NCBI GenBank assembly: GCA_964016885.1
Contig: OZ024760.1
Span: forward strand, 3,538,189 to 3,602,188
Source of the DNA: Eledone cirrhosa
Taxonomy: Eukaryota > Mollusca > Cephalopoda > Octopoda > Eledonidae
Length of the DNA: 64,000 nt
Direction: 5' to 3'
Below are positions 28,501-46,500 of this stretch, piece after piece. The first letter of the stretch is position 1; each line of letters starts with the position of its first letter. The position numbers and the translations under genes were made by a program. The notes below the pieces were generated by a model. That model was not told the DNA's origin. It did no database searches and saw only the letters and a program-made list of their open reading frames with translations.

Positions 28501-31500
28501 GGCACTACCATCAGCACCACCACAGACACTACCATCAGCTCCACCACAGACACTACCATCAGCACCACCACAGAGACAACCATCAGCACCACCACAGACA
28601 CTACCATCAGCACCACCACAGACACTACCATCAGCACCACCACAGACACTACCATCAGCTCCACCACACACACTACCATCAGCTCCACCACAGATACTAC
28701 CATCAAATCCACCGCAGACACTACCATCAGCACCACCACAGACACTACCATCAGCACCACCACAGACACTACCATCAGCACCACCACAGACACTACCATC
28801 AGCTCCACCACACACACTACCATCAGCTCCACCACAGATACTACCATCAAATCCACCGCAGACACTACCATCAGCTCCACCACAGACACTACCATCAGCA
28901 CCACCACAGAGACTACCATCAGCACCACCACAGGCACTACCATCAGCACCACCACAGACACTACCATCAGCACCACCACAGACACTACCATCAGCACCAC
29001 CACAGACACTACCATCAGCTCCACCACAGACACTACCATCAGCACCACCACAGACACTACCATCAGCTCCACCACAGACACTACCATCAGCACCACCACA
29101 GACACTACCACCAGCTCCACCACAGACACTACCATCAGCTCCACCACAGACACTACCATCAGCTCCACCACAGACACTACCATCAGCTCCACCACAGACA
29201 CTACCATCAGCACCACCACAGAGACTACCATCAGCACCACCACAGACACTACCATCAGCACCACCACAGACACTACCATCAGCACCACCACAGACACTAC
29301 CATCAGCTCCACCACACACACTACCATCAGCACCACCACAGACACTACCATCAGCTCCACCACAGACACTACCATCAGCACCACCACAGAGACTACCATC
29401 AGCACCACCACAGACACTACCATCAGCACCACCACAGACACTACCATCAGCACCACCACAGACACTACCATCAGCTCCACCACACACACTACCATCAGCT
29501 CCACCACAGATACTACCATCAAATCCACCGCAGACACTACCATCAGCACCACCACAGACACTACCATCAGCACCACCACAGACACTACCATCAGCACCAC
29601 CACAGACACTACCATCAGCTCCACCACACACACTACCATCAGCTCCACCACAGACACTACCATCAGCACCACCACAGACACTACCATCAAATCCACCGCA
29701 GACACTACCATCAGCTCCACCACAGACACTACTATCAGCACCACCACAGAGACTACCATCAGCACCACCACAGGCACTACCATCAGCACCACCACAGACA
29801 CTACCATCAGCTCCACCACAGACACTACCATCAGCACCACCACAGACACTACCACCAGCTCCACCACAGACACTACCATCAGCTCCACCACAGACACTAC
29901 CATCAGCTCCACCACAGACACTACCATCAGCTCCACCACAGACACTACCATCACCACCACCACACACACTACCATCTGCACAACCACAGACACTACCATC
30001 AGCTCCACCACAGACACTACCATCAGCTCCACCACAGACACTACCATCACCACCACCACACACACTACCATCTGCACAACCACAGACACTACCATCAGCT
30101 CCACCACAGACACTACCATCAGCACCACCACAGACACTACCATCAGCTCAACCACAGACACTACCATCAGCTCCACCACGGACAATACCATCAGCTCCAC
30201 CACGGAAAATACCATCAGCTCCACCACAGACACTACCATCAGCACCACCACAGACACTACCATCAGCTCCACCACAGACACTACCATCAGCACCACCACA
30301 GACACTACCATCATCTCCACCACAGACACTACCATCAGCTCCACCACAGACACTACCATCAGCTCCACCACAGACACTACCATCATCTCCACCACAGACA
30401 CTACCATCAGCACCACCACAGACACTACCATCAGCACCACCACAGACACAACCATCAGCTCCACCACAGACACTACCATCAGCTCCACCACAGACACTAC
30501 CATCAGCTCCACCACAGACACTACCATCAGCTCCACCACAGACACTACCATCAGCTCAACCACAGACACTACCATCAGCTCCACCACAGACACTACCATC
30601 AGCTCCACCACAGACACTACCATCATCTCCACCGCAGACACTACCATCAGCTCCACCACAGACACTACCATCAGCTCCACCACAGACACTACCATCAGCT
30701 CCACCACGGAAAATACCATCAGCACCACCACAGACACTACCATCAGCTCAACCACAGACACTACCATCAGCTCCACCACAGACACTACCATCAGCTCCAC
30801 CACAGACACTACCATCATCTCCACCACAGACACTACCATCAGCACCACCACAGACACTACCATCAGCTCCACCACAGACACTACCATCAGCACCACCACA
30901 GACACAACCATCAGCTCCACCACAGACACTACCATCATCTCCACCACAGACACTACCATCAGCTCCACCACAGACACTACCATCAGCTCCAGCACAGACA
31001 CTACCATCAGCTCCACCACAGACACTACCATCAGCTCCACCACGGAAAATACCATCAGCACCACCACAGACACTACCATCAGCTCAACCACAGACACTAC
31101 CATCAGCTCCACCACGGACAATACCATCAGCTCCATCACGGAAAATACCATCAGCTCCACCACAGACACTACCATCAGCACCACCACAGACACTACCATC
31201 AGCTCCACCACAGACACTACCATCATCTCCACCACAGACACTACCATCAGCTCCACCACAGACACTACCATCATCTCCACCACAGACACTACCATCATCT
31301 CCACCACAGACACTACCATCAGCTCCACCACAGACACTACCATCAGCACCACCACAGACACTACCATCAGCTCCACCACAGACACTACCATCATCTCCAC
31401 CACAGACACTACCATCAGCTCCACCACAGACACTACCATCATCTCCACCACAGACACTACCATCATCTCCACCACAGACACTACCATCAGCTCCACCACA

Positions 31501-34500
31501 GACACTACCATCAGCACCACCACAGACACTACCATCAGCTCCACCACAGACACTACCATCAGCACCACCGCAAACACTACCATCATCACAACCACAGACA
31601 CTACCATCAGCACCACCACAGACACTACCATCAGCTCCACCATCTCCACTACCATCAGCTCCACCATCTCCACTACCATCAGCACCACCACAGACACTAC
31701 CATCAGCACCACCACAGACACTACCATCAGCTCCACCACAGACACTACCATCAGCTCCACCACAGACACTACCATCAGCACCACCACAGACGCTACCATC
31801 AGCTCCACCACGGACACTACCATCAGCTCCACCACAGACACTACCATCATCTCCACCACAGACACTACCATCATCTCCACCACAGACACTACCATCAGCT
31901 TCACCACAGAGACTACCATCATCTCCACCACAGACACTACCATCAGCACCACCACAGACACTACCATCAGCTCCACCACAGACACTACCATCAGCACCAC
32001 CACAGACACTACCATCAGCTCCACCACGGACACTACCATCAGCACCACCACGGACACTACCATCAGCTCCACCACAGACACTACCATCAGCACCACCACA
32101 GACACTACCATCAGCACCACCACGGACACTACCATCAGCTCCACCACAGACACTACCATCAGCTCCACCACAGACACTACCATCAGCTCCACCACAGATA
32201 CTACCATCAAATCCACCGCAGACACTACCATCAGCACCACCACAGATACTACCATCAGCTCCACCACAGACACTACCATCACCACCCCCACACACACTAC
32301 CATCAGCTCCACCACAGACACTATCATCAGCACCACCACGGACACTACCATCAGCTCCACCATCTCCACTACCATCAGCACCACCACAGACACTACCATC
32401 AGCACCACCACAGACACTACCATCAGCACCACCACAGACACTACCATCAGCACCACCACAGACACTACCATCAGCACCACCACAGACACTACCATCAGCT
32501 CCACCACAGACACTACCATCAGCTCCACCACAGACACTATCATCAGCACCACCACGGACACTACCATCAGCTCCACCATCTCCACTACCATCAGCACCAC
32601 CACAGACACTACCATCAGCACCACCACAGACACTACCATCAGCTCCACCACAGACACTACCATCAGCTCCACCACAGACACTACCATCAGCTCCACCACA
32701 GACACTACCATCAGCACCACCACAGACACTACCATCAGCACCACCACAGACACTACCATCAGCACCACCACAGACACTACCATCAGCTCCACCACAGACA
32801 CTACCATCAGCACCACCACAGACACTACCATCAGCACCACCACAGACACTACCATCAGCTCCACCACAGACACTACCATCAGCACCACCACAGACACTAC
32901 CATCAGCTCCACCACAGACACTACCATCAGCTCCACCACAGACACTACCATCAGCTCCACCACAGACACTACCATCAGCACCACCACAGACACTACTATC
33001 AGCACCACCACAGACACTACCATCAGCACCACCACAGACACTACCATCAGCTCCACCACAGACACTACCATCAGCTCAACCACAGACACTACCATCAGCT
33101 CCACCACGGACAATACCATCAGCTCCACCACGGACAATACCATCAGCTCCACCACAGACACTACCATCAGCACCACCACAGACACTACCATCAGCTCCAC
33201 CACAGATACTACCACCAGCACCACCATAGACAATACCATCAGCACCACCACAGACACTACCATCAGCAACAACACAGACACTACCATCAGCTCCACCACA
33301 GATACTACCACCAGCACCACCATAGACAATACCATCAGCACCACCACAGACACTACCATCAGCACCACCACAGACACTACCATCAGCTCCACCATCTCCA
33401 CTACCATCAGCACCACCACAGACACTACCATCAGCACCACCACAGACACTACCATCAGCTCCACCACAGACACTACCATCAGCTCCACCACAGACACTAC
33501 CATCAGCACCACCACAGACACTACCATCAGCTCCACCACAGACACTACCATCAGCACCACCACAGACACTACCATCAGCTCCACCACAGACACTACCATC
33601 AGCTCCAACACAGACACTACCATTAGCTCCACCACAGACACAACCATCAGCACCACCACAGACACTACCATCAGCACCACCACGGACACTACCATCAGCT
33701 CCACCACAGACACTACCATCAGCACCACCACAGACACTACCATCAGCTCCACCACAGACACTACCATCAGCACCACCACAGAGACTACCATCAGCACCAC
33801 CACAGGCACTACCATCAGCACCACCACAGACACTACCATCAGCTCCACCACAGACACTACCATCAGCACCACCACAGAGACTACCATCAGCACCACCACA
33901 GACACTACCATCAGCACCACCACAGACACTACCATCAGCACCACCACAGACACTACCATCAGCTCCACCACACACACTACCATCAGCTCCACCACAGATA
34001 CTACCATCAAATCCACCGCAGACACTACCATCAGCACCACCACAGACACTACCATCAGCACCACCACAGACACTACCATCAGCACCACCACAGACACTAC
34101 CATCAGCTCCACCACACACACTACCATCAGCTCCACCACAGATACTACCATCAAATCCACCGCAGACACTACCATCAGCTCCACCACAGACACTACCATC
34201 AGCACCACCACAGAGACTACCATCAGCACCACCACAGGCACTACCATCAGCACCACCACAGACACTACCATCAGCTCCACCACAGACACTACCATCAGCA
34301 CCACCACAGACACTACCACCAGCTCCACCACAGACACTACCATCAGCTCCACCACAGACACTACCATCAGCTCCACCACAGACACTACCATCAGCTCCAC
34401 CACAGACACTACCATCATCTCCACCACAGACACTACCATCACCACCACCACACACACTACCATCTGCACAACCACAGACACTACCATCAGCTCCACCACA

Positions 34501-37500
34501 GACACTACCATCAGCTCCACCACAGACACTACCATCACCACCACCACACACACTACCATCTGCACAACCACAGACACTACCATCCGCTCCACCACAGACA
34601 CTACCATCAGCACCACCACAGACACTACCATCAGCTCAACCACAGACACTACCATCAGCTCCACCACGGACAATACCATCAGCTCCACCACGGAAAATAC
34701 CATCAGCACCACCACAGACACTACCATCAGCTCCACCACAGACACTACCATCAGCACCACCACAGACACTACCAGCATCTCCACCACAGACACTACCATC
34801 AGCTCCACCACAGACACTACCATCAGCTCCACCACAGACACTACCATCAGCTCCACCACAGACACTACCATCAGCACCACCACAGACACTACCATCAGCA
34901 CCACCACAGACACAACCATCAGCTCCACCACAGACACTACCATCAGCTCCACCACAGACACTACCATCAGCTCCACCACAGACACTACCATCAGCTCCAC
35001 CACAGACACTACCATCAGCTCAACCACAGACACTACCATCAGCTCCACCACAGACACTACCATCAGCTCCACCACAGACACTACCATCAGCTCCACCACA
35101 GACACTACCATCATCTCCACCGCAGACACTACCATCAGCTCCACCACAGACACTACCATCAGCTCCACCACAGACACTACCATCAGCTCCACCACAGACA
35201 CTACCATCAGCTCCACCACGGAAAATACCATCAGCACCACCACAGACACTACCATCAGCTCAACCACAGACACTACCATCAGCACCACCACAGACACTAC
35301 CATCAGCTCCACCACAGACACTACCATCATCTCCACCACAGACACTACCATCAGCACCACCACAGACACTACCATCAGCTCCACCACAGACACTACCATC
35401 AGCACCACCACAGACACAACCATCAGCTCCACCACAGACACTACCATCATCTCCACCACAGACACTACCATCAGCTCCACCACAGACACTACCATCAGCT
35501 CCAGCACAGACACTACCATCAGCTCCACCACAGACACTACCATCAGCTCCACCACGGAAAATACCATCAGCACCACCACAGACACTACCATCAGCTCAAC
35601 CACAGACACTACCATCAGCTCCACCACGGACAATACCATCAGCTCCACCACGGAAAATACCATCAGCTCCACCACAGACACTACCATCAGCACCACCACA
35701 GACACTACCATCAGCTCCACCACAGACACTACCATCATCTCCACCACAGACACTACCATCAGCTCCACCACAGACACTACCATCATCTCCACCACAGACA
35801 CTACCATCATCTCCACCACAGACACTACCATCAGCTCCACCACAGACACTACCATCAGCACCACCACAGACACTACCATCAGCTCCACCACAGACACTAC
35901 CATCATCTCCACCACAGACACTACCATCAGCTCCACCACAGACACTACCATCATCTCCACCACAGACACTACCATCATCTCCACCACAGACACTACCATC
36001 AGCTCCACCACAGACACTACCATCAGCACCACCACAGACACTACCATCAGCTCCACCACAGACACTACCATCAGCACCACCGCAAACACTACCATCATCA
36101 CAACCACAGACACTACCATCAGCACCACCACAGACACTACCATCAGCTCCACCATCTCCACTACCATCAGCTCCACCATCTCCACTACCATCAGCACCAC
36201 CACAGACACTACCATCAGCACCACCACAGACACTACCATCAGCTCCACCACAGACACTACCATCAGCTCCACCACAGACACTACCATCAGCACCACCACA
36301 GACGCTACCATCAGCTCCACCACGGACACTACCATCAGCTCCACCTCAGACACTACCATCATCTCCACCACAGACACTACCATCATCTCCACCACAGACA
36401 CTACCATCAGCTTCACCACAGAGACTACCATCATCTCCACCACAGACACTACCATCAGCACCACCACAGACACTACCATCAGCTCCACCACAGACACTAC
36501 CATCAGCACCACCACAGACACTACCATCAGCTCCACCACGGACACTACCATCAGCACCACCACGGACACTACCATCAGCTCCACCACAGACACTACCATC
36601 AGCACCACCACAGACACTACCATCGGCACCACCACAGACACTACCATCAGCTCCACCACAGACACTACCATCAGCACCACCACAGACACTACCATCAGCT
36701 CCACCACAGACACTACCATCAGCACCACCACACACACTACCATCAGCACCACCACAGACACTACCATCAGCTCCACCACAGACACTACCATCAGCACCAC
36801 CACAGACACTACCATCAGCTCCACCACGGACAATACCATCAGCTCCACCACAGACACTACCATCAGCTCCACCACAGACACTACCATCAGCTCCACCACA
36901 GACACTACCATCAACTCCACCACAGACACTACCATCAGCTCCACCACAGACACTACCATCAGCTCCACCACAGACACTACCATCAGCACCACCACAGACA
37001 CTACCATCAGCTCCACCACAGACACTACCATCAGCACCACCACAGACACAACCATCAGCTCCACCACAGACACTACCATCATCTCCACCACAGACACTAC
37101 CATCAGCTCCACCACAGACACTACCATCAGCTCCACCACAGACACTACCATCAGCACCACCACAGACGCTACCATCAGCTCCACCACGGACACTACCATC
37201 AGCTCCACCACAGACACTACCATCATCTCCACCACAGACACTACCATCATCTCCACCACAGACACTACCATCAGCTTCACCACAGAGACTACCATCAGCA
37301 CCACCACAGAGACTACCATCAGCACCACCACAGACACTACCATCAGCACCACCACAGACACTACCATCAGCACCACCACAGACACTACCATCAGCTCCAC
37401 CACACACACTACCATCAGCTCCACCACAGATACTACCATCAAATCCACCGCAGACACTACCATCAGCACCACCACAGACACTACCATCAGCACCACCACA

Positions 37501-40500
37501 GACACTACCATCAACACCACCACAGACACTACCATCAGCTCCACCACACACACTACCATCAGCTCCACCACAGACACTACCATCAGCACCACCACAGACA
37601 CTACCATCAAATCCACCGCAGACACTACCATCAGCTCCACCACAGACACTACCATCAGCACCACCACAGAGACTACCATCAGCACCACCACAGGCACTAC
37701 CATCAGCACCACCACAGACACTACCATCAGCTCCACCACAGACACTACCATCAGCACCACCACAGACACTACCACCAGCTCCACCACAGACACTACCATC
37801 AGCTCCACCACAGACACTACCATCAGCTCCACCACAGACACTACCATCAGCTCCACCACAGACACTACCATCACCACCACCACACACACTACCATCTGCA
37901 CAACCACAGACACTACCATCAGCTCCACCACAGACACTACCATCAGCTCCACCACAGACACTACCATCAGCACCACCACAGACACTACCATCAGCTCCAC
38001 CACAGACACTACCATCATCTCCACCACAGACACTACCATCAGCTCCACCACAGACACTACCATCATCTCCACCACAGACACTACCATCATCTCCACCACA
38101 GACACTACCATCAGCTCCACCACAGACACTACCATCAGCACCACCACAGACACTACCATCAGCTCCACCACAGACACTACCATCATCTCCACCACAGACA
38201 CTACCATCAGCTCCACCACAGACACTACCATCATCTCCACCACAGACACTACCATCAGCTCCACCACAGACACTACCATCATCTCCACCACAGACACTAC
38301 CATCATCTCCACCACAGACACTACCATCAGCTCCACCACAGACACTACCATCAGCACCACCACAGACACTACCATCAGCACCACCACAGACACTACCATC
38401 AGCTCCACCACAGACACTACCATCAGCACCACCACAGACACTACCATCAGCACCACCACAGACACTACCATCAGCTCCACCACAGACACTACCATCATCT
38501 CCACCACAGACACTACCATCAGCTCCACCACAGACACTACCATCAGCACCACCACAGACACTACCATCAGCTCCACCACAGACACTACCATCAGCACCAC
38601 CGCAAACACTACCATCATCACAACCACAGACACTACCATCAGCACCACCACAGACACTACCATCAGCTCCACCATCTCCACTACCATCAGCTCCACCATC
38701 TCCACTACCATCAGCACCACCACAGACACTACCATCAGCACCACCACAGACACTACCATCAGCTCCACCACAGACACTACCATCAGCTCCACCACAGACA
38801 CTACCATCAGCACCACCACAGACGCTACCATCAGCTCCACCACGGACACTACCATCAGCTCCACCACAGACACTACCATCATCTCCACCACAGACACTAC
38901 CATCATCTCCACCACAGACACTACCATCAGCTTCACCACAGAGACTACCATCATCTCCACCACAGACACTACCATCAGCACCACCACAGACACTACCATC
39001 AGCTCCACCACAGACACTACCATCAGCACCACCACAGACACTACCATCAGCTCCACCACGGACACTACCATCAGCACCACCACGGACACTACCATCAGCT
39101 CCACCACAGACACTACCATCAGCACCACCACAGACACTACCATCGGCACCACCACAGACACTACCATCAGCTCCACCACAGACACTACCATCAGCACCAC
39201 CACAGACACTACCATCAGCTCCACCACAGACACTACCATCAGCACCACCACACACACTACCATCAGCACCACCACAGACACTACCATCAGCTCCACCACA
39301 GACACTACCATCAGCACCACCACAGACACTACCATCAGCTCCACCACGGACAATACCATCAGCTCCACCACAGACACTACCATCAGCTCCACCACAGACA
39401 CTACCATCAGCTCCACCACAGACACTACCATCAACTCCACCACAGACACTACCATCAGCTCCACCACAGACACTACCATCAGCTCCACCACAGACACTAC
39501 CATCAGCACCACCACAGACACTACCATCAGCTCCACCACAGACACTACCATCAGCACCACCACAGACACAACCATCAGCTCCACCACAGACACTACCATC
39601 ATCTCCACCACAGACACTACCATCAGCTCCACCACAGACACTACCATCAGCTCCACCACAGACACTACCATCAGCACCACCACAGACGCTACCATCAGCT
39701 CCACCACGGACACTACCATCAGCTCCACCACAGACACTACCATCATCTCCACCACAGACACTACCATCATCTCCACCACAGACACTACCATCAGCTTCAC
39801 CACAGAGACTACCATCATCTCCACCACAGACACTACCATCAGCACCACCACAGACACTACCATCAGCTCCACCACAGACACTACCATCAGCTCCACCACA
39901 GACACTACCATCAAATCCACCACAGACACTACCATCAGCACCACCACAGACACTACCATCAGCTCCACCACGGACACTACCATCAGCACCACCACAGACA
40001 CAACCATCAGCTCCACCACGGACACTACCATCAGCTCCACCACAGACACTACCATCAGCTCCACCACAGACACTACCACCATCTCCACCACAGACACTAC
40101 CATCAGCACCACCACAGACACTACAATCAGCTCCACCACAGACACTACCATCAGCTCCACCACGGACACTACCATCAGCTCCACCACAGACACTACCATC
40201 AGCACTACCACGGACACTACCATCAGCACCACCACGGACACTACCATCAGCACCACCATCTCCACTACCATCAGCACCACCACAGACACTACAATCAGCA
40301 CCACCATAGACATAACCATCAGCTCCACCACAGACACTACCATCAGCTCCACCACAGACACTACCATCAGCACCACCACAGACACTACCACCATCTCCAT
40401 CACAGACACTACCATCAGCTCCACCACGGACACTACCATCAGCATCACCACAGACACAACCATCAGCTCCACCACGGACACTACCATCAGCTCCACCACA

Positions 40501-43500
40501 GACACTACCATCAGCTCCACCACAGACACTACCATCAGCACCACCACAGACACTACCATCAGCACCACCACGGACACTACCACCATCTCCACCACAGACA
40601 CTACAATCAGCTCCACCACAGACACTACCATCAGCACCACCACAGACACTACCATCAGCTCCACCACAGACACTACCATCAGCACCACCACAGACACTAC
40701 CATCAGCTCCACCACAGACACTACCACCATCTCCACCACAGACACTACCATCAGCACCACCACAGACACTACAATCAGCACCACCACAGACACTACCATC
40801 ATCTCCACCACGGACACTACCATCAGCTCCACCACAGACACTACCATCAGCACCACCACAGACACTACCATCAGCTCCACCACGGACACTACCATCAGCT
40901 CCACCACAGAACACTACCACCATCTCCACCACAGACACTACCATCAGCACCACCACAGACACTACAATCAGCTCCACCACAGACACTACCATCAGCTCCA
41001 CCACGGACACTACCATCAGCACCACCACAGACACTACCATCAGCTCCACCACAGACACTACCATCAGCACCACCACAGACACTACCATCAGCTCCACCAC
41101 AGACACTACCATATGTCCACCACAGACACTACCATCAGCACCACCACAGACACTACCATCAGCTCCACCACAGACACTACCATCAGCACCACCACAGACA
41201 CTACCATCAGCTCCACCACAGACACTACCATCAGCTCCACCACAGACACTACCATCACCACCACCACACACACTACCATCAGCACAACCACAGACACTAC
41301 CATCAGCTCCACCACAGACACTACCATCAGCTCCACCACAGACACTACCATCAGCTCCACCACAGACACTACCATCAGCTCCACCACAGACACTACCATC
41401 AGCTCCACCACAGACACTACCATCAGCTCAACCACAGACACTACCATCTGCTCCACCACGGACAATACCATCAGCTCCACCACGGACAATACCATCAGCT
41501 CCACCACGGACAATACCATCAGCTCCACCACAGACACTACCATCAGCACCACCACAGACACTACCATCAGCACCGCCATCTCCACTACCATCAGCCCCAC
41601 CACGGACACTACCATCAGCACCACCATCTCCACTACCATCAGCACCATCATCTCCACTACCATCAGCACCACCACAGACACTACCATCAGCTCCACCACA
41701 GACACTACCATCAGCTCCACCACAGACACTACCATGAGCACCACCACAGACACTACCATCAGCTCCACCACAGACACTACCATCATCTCCACCACAGACA
41801 CTACCATCAGCTCCACCACAGACACTACCATCATCTCCACCACAGACACTACCACCAGCACCACCACAGACACTACCATCAGCTTCACCACAGACACTAC
41901 AATCAGCACCACCACAGACACTACCACCAGCACCACCACAGACACTACCATCAGCTCCACCACAGACACTACCATCATCTCCACCACAGACACTACCATC
42001 AGCTCCACCACAGACACTACCATCAGCACCACCACAGACACTACCATCAGCTCCACCACAGACACTACCATCAGCACCACCACAGAGACTACCATCAGCA
42101 CCACCACAGACACTACCATCAGCACCACCACAGACACTACCATCAGCAGCACCACAGACATTACCATCAGCACCACCACAGACACTACCATCAGCACCAC
42201 TACAGACACTACCATCAGCTCCACCACAGACACTACCATCAGCACCACCACAGACACTACCATCAGCACCACCACAGAGACTACCATCAGCACCACCACA
42301 GACACTACCATCAGCTCCACCACAGACACTACCATCAGCACCACCACAGACACTACCATCAGCTCCACCACAGACACTACCATCAGCTCCACCACAGACA
42401 CTACCATGAGCACCACCACAGACACTACCATCAGCTCCACCACAGACACTACCATCATCTCCACCACAGACACTACCATCAGCTCCACCACAGACACTAC
42501 CACCAGCTTCACCACAGACACTACCATCATCTCCACCACGGACACTACCATTAGCTCCACCACAGACACAACCATCAGCACCACCACAGACACTACCATC
42601 AGCACCACCACGGACACTACCATCAGCACCACCACAGACACTACCATCAGCACCACCACAGACACTACCATCAGCTCCACCACAGACACTACCATCAGCA
42701 CCACCACAGAGACTACCATCAGCACCACCACAGACACTACCATCAGCACCACCACAGACACTACCATCAGCACCACCACAGACATTACCATCAGCACCAC
42801 CACAGACACTACCATCAGCACCACTACAGACACTACCATCAGCTCCACCACAGACACTACCATCAGCACCACCACAGACACTACCATCAGCACCACCACA
42901 GAGACTACCATCAGCACCACCACAGACACTACCATCAGCACCACCACAGACACTACCATCAGCACCACCACAGACATTACCATCAGCACCACCACAGACA
43001 CTACAATCAGCACCACTACAGACACTACCATCAGCTCCACCACAGACACTACCATCAGCTCCACCACAGACACTACCATCAGCACCACCACAGACACTAC
43101 CATCAAATCCACCACAGACACTACCATCAGCACCACCACAGACACTACCATCAGCACCACCACAGACACTACCATCAGCACCACTACAGACACTACCATC
43201 AGCTCCACCACAGACACTACCATCAGCACCACCACAGACACTACCATCAGCTCCACCACAGACACTACCATCAGCACCACCACAGACACTACCATCAGCA
43301 CCACCACAGACACTACCATCAGCACCACCACAGACACTACCATCAGCTCCACCACAGACACTACCATCAGCTCCACCACAGACACTACCATCAGCACCAC
43401 CACAGACACTACCATCAGCACCACCACAGACACTACCATCAGCACCACCACAGACATTACCATCAGCACCACCACAGACACTACAATCAGCACCACTACA

Positions 43501-46500
43501 GACACTACCATCAGCTCCACCACAGACACTACCATCAGCACCACCACAGACACTACCATCAGCTCCACCACAGACACTACCATCAGCACCACCACAGACA
43601 CTACCATCAAATCCACCACAGACACTACCATCAGCACCACCACAGACACTACCATCAGCACCACCACAGACACTACCATCAAATCCACCACAGACACTAC
43701 CATCAGCACCACCACAGACACTACCATCAGCTCCACCACGGACACTACCATCAGCTCCACCACAGACACAACCATCAGCTCCACCACAGACACTACCATC
43801 AGCACCACCACAGACACTACCATCAAATCCACCACAGACACTACCATCAGCTCCACCACGGACACTACCATCAGCACCACCACAGACACAACCATCAGCT
43901 CCACCACGGACACTACCATCAGCTCCACCACAGACACTACCATCAGTTCCACCACGGACACTACCATCAGCACCACCACCGACACTACCATCACCACCAC
44001 CACGGACACTACCATCACCACCACCACGGACACTACCATCAGCACCACCACGGACACTACCATCAGCACCACCATCTCCACTACCATCAGCACCACCACA
44101 GACACTACAATCAGCACCACCATAGACACAACCATCAGCACCACCACAGACACTACCATCAGCTCCACCACAGACACTACCATCAGCACCACCACAGACA
44201 CTACCATCATCTCCACCACAGACACTACCATCAGCTCCACCACAGACACTACCATCAGCACCACCACAGACACTACCATCAGCACCACCACAGACACTAC
44301 CATCATCTCCACCACAGACACTACCATCAGCTCCACCACAGACACTACCATCAGCTCCACCACAGACACTACCATCAGCTCCACCACAGACACTACCATC
44401 AGCACCACCACAGACACTACCATCATCTCCACCACAGACACTACCATCAGCTCCACCACAGACACTACCATCAGCTCCACCACAGAAACTACAATCAGCT
44501 CCACCACAGACACTACCATCAGCTCCAACACGGACACAACCATCACCACCACCACACACACAACCATCAGCTCCACCACAGACTCTACCATCAGCACCAC
44601 CACAGACACTACCATCAGCTTCACCACAGACACTACCATTAGCTCCACCACAGACACAACCATCAGCACCACCACAGACACTACCATTAGCACCACCACG
44701 GACACTACCATCAGCTCCACCACAGACACTACCATTAGCCCCACCACAGACACAACCATCAGCACCACCACAGACACTACCATTAGCACCACCACGGACA
44801 CTACCATCAGCTCCACCACAGACACTACCATCAGCACCACCACAGAGACTACCATCAGCACCACCACAGACACTACCATCAGCTCCACCACAGACACTAC
44901 CCTCAGCACCACCACGGACACTACCATCAGCTCCACCACAGACACTACCATCAGCTCCACCACAGACACTACCATCAAATCCACCACAGACACTACCATC
45001 AGCACCACCACAGACACTACCATCAGCTCCACCACAGACACTACCATCCGCACCACCACAGACACTACCATCAAATCCACCACAGACACTACCATCAGCA
45101 CCACCACAGACACTACCATCAGCTCCACCACAGACACTACCATCAGCAGCACCACAGACACTACCATCAGCACCACCACAGACACAACCATCAGCTCCAC
45201 CACGGACACTACCATCATCTCCACCACAGACACTACCATCATCTCCACCACAGACACTACCATCATCTCCACCACAGACACTACATTCAGCACCACCACG
45301 GACACTACCATCAGCACCACCATCTCCACTACCATCAGCACCACCACAGACACTACAATCAGCACCACCATAGACACAACCATCAGCTCCACCACAGACA
45401 CTACCATCAGCACCACCACGGACACTACCATCAGCACCACCACGGACACTACATTCAGCACCACCACGGACACTACCATCAGCACCACCATCTCCACTAC
45501 CATCAGCACCACCACAGACACTACAATCAGCACCACCATATACACAACCATCAGCTCCACCACAGACACTACCATCAGCACCACCACGGACACTACCACC
45601 ATCTCCACCACAGACACTACCATCAGCTCCAACACGGACACAACCATCAGCTCCACCACAGACACTACCATCAGCACCACCACAGACACTACCATCAGCA
45701 CCACCACAGACACTACCACCATCTCCATCACAGACACTACCATCAGCTCCACCACAGACACTACCATCAGCACCACCACAGACACTACCATCAGCTCCAC
45801 CACAGACACTACCATCAGCACCACCACAGAAACTACCATCAGCTCCACCACGGGCACTACCATCAGCTCCACCACAGACACTACCATCAGCTCCACCACA
45901 GACACTACCATCAGCACCACCACAGAAACTACCATCAGCACCACCACAGACACTACCATCAACTCCACCACAGAAACTACCATCAGCACCACCACAGACA
46001 CTACCATCAGCACCACCATCTCCACTACCATCAGCTCCACCACAGACATTACCATCAGCACCACCACAGACACTACCATCAGCACCACCACGGACACTAC
46101 CATCAGCTCCACCACAGACACTACCATCAGCACCACCACAGACACTACCATCAGCTCCACCACAGACACTACCATCAGCTCCACCACAGACACTACCATC
46201 AGCTCCACGACAGACACTACCATCACCACCACCACAGACACTACCATCAGCCCCACCACAGACACTACCATCACCACCACCACACACACTACCATCAGCA
46301 CCACCACAGACACTACCATCAGCCCCACGACAGACACTACCATCACCACCACCACACACACTACCATCAGCTCCACAACAGACACTACCATCAGCTCCAC
46401 CACAGACACTACCATCAGCCCCACCACAGACACTACCATCACCACCACCACACACACTACCATCAGCTCCACCACACACACTACCATCAGCTCCACCACA

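Larger units (their letters stand above)
21195..40907 (-). other. 19.7-kb uninterrupted minus-strand frame (array artefact)
   Basis: On the minus strand one frame stays open for 6,570 codons and reads as V-V-S-V-V-E/V-L-M repeats. It is bounded on the left by a stop caused by the rare unit containing AGCTACACC, also seen near 9201, 12353 and 12421. On the right it ends at the one-base insertion near 40910. A purely hydrophobic Val/Met/Leu polymer of this size has no known protein counterpart. Other minus-strand frames read S-V-C-G-G-A-D-G. I list it only because its length would be conspicuous to gene finders. It is explained by the unit having no stop in this frame. Confidence 0.85.
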
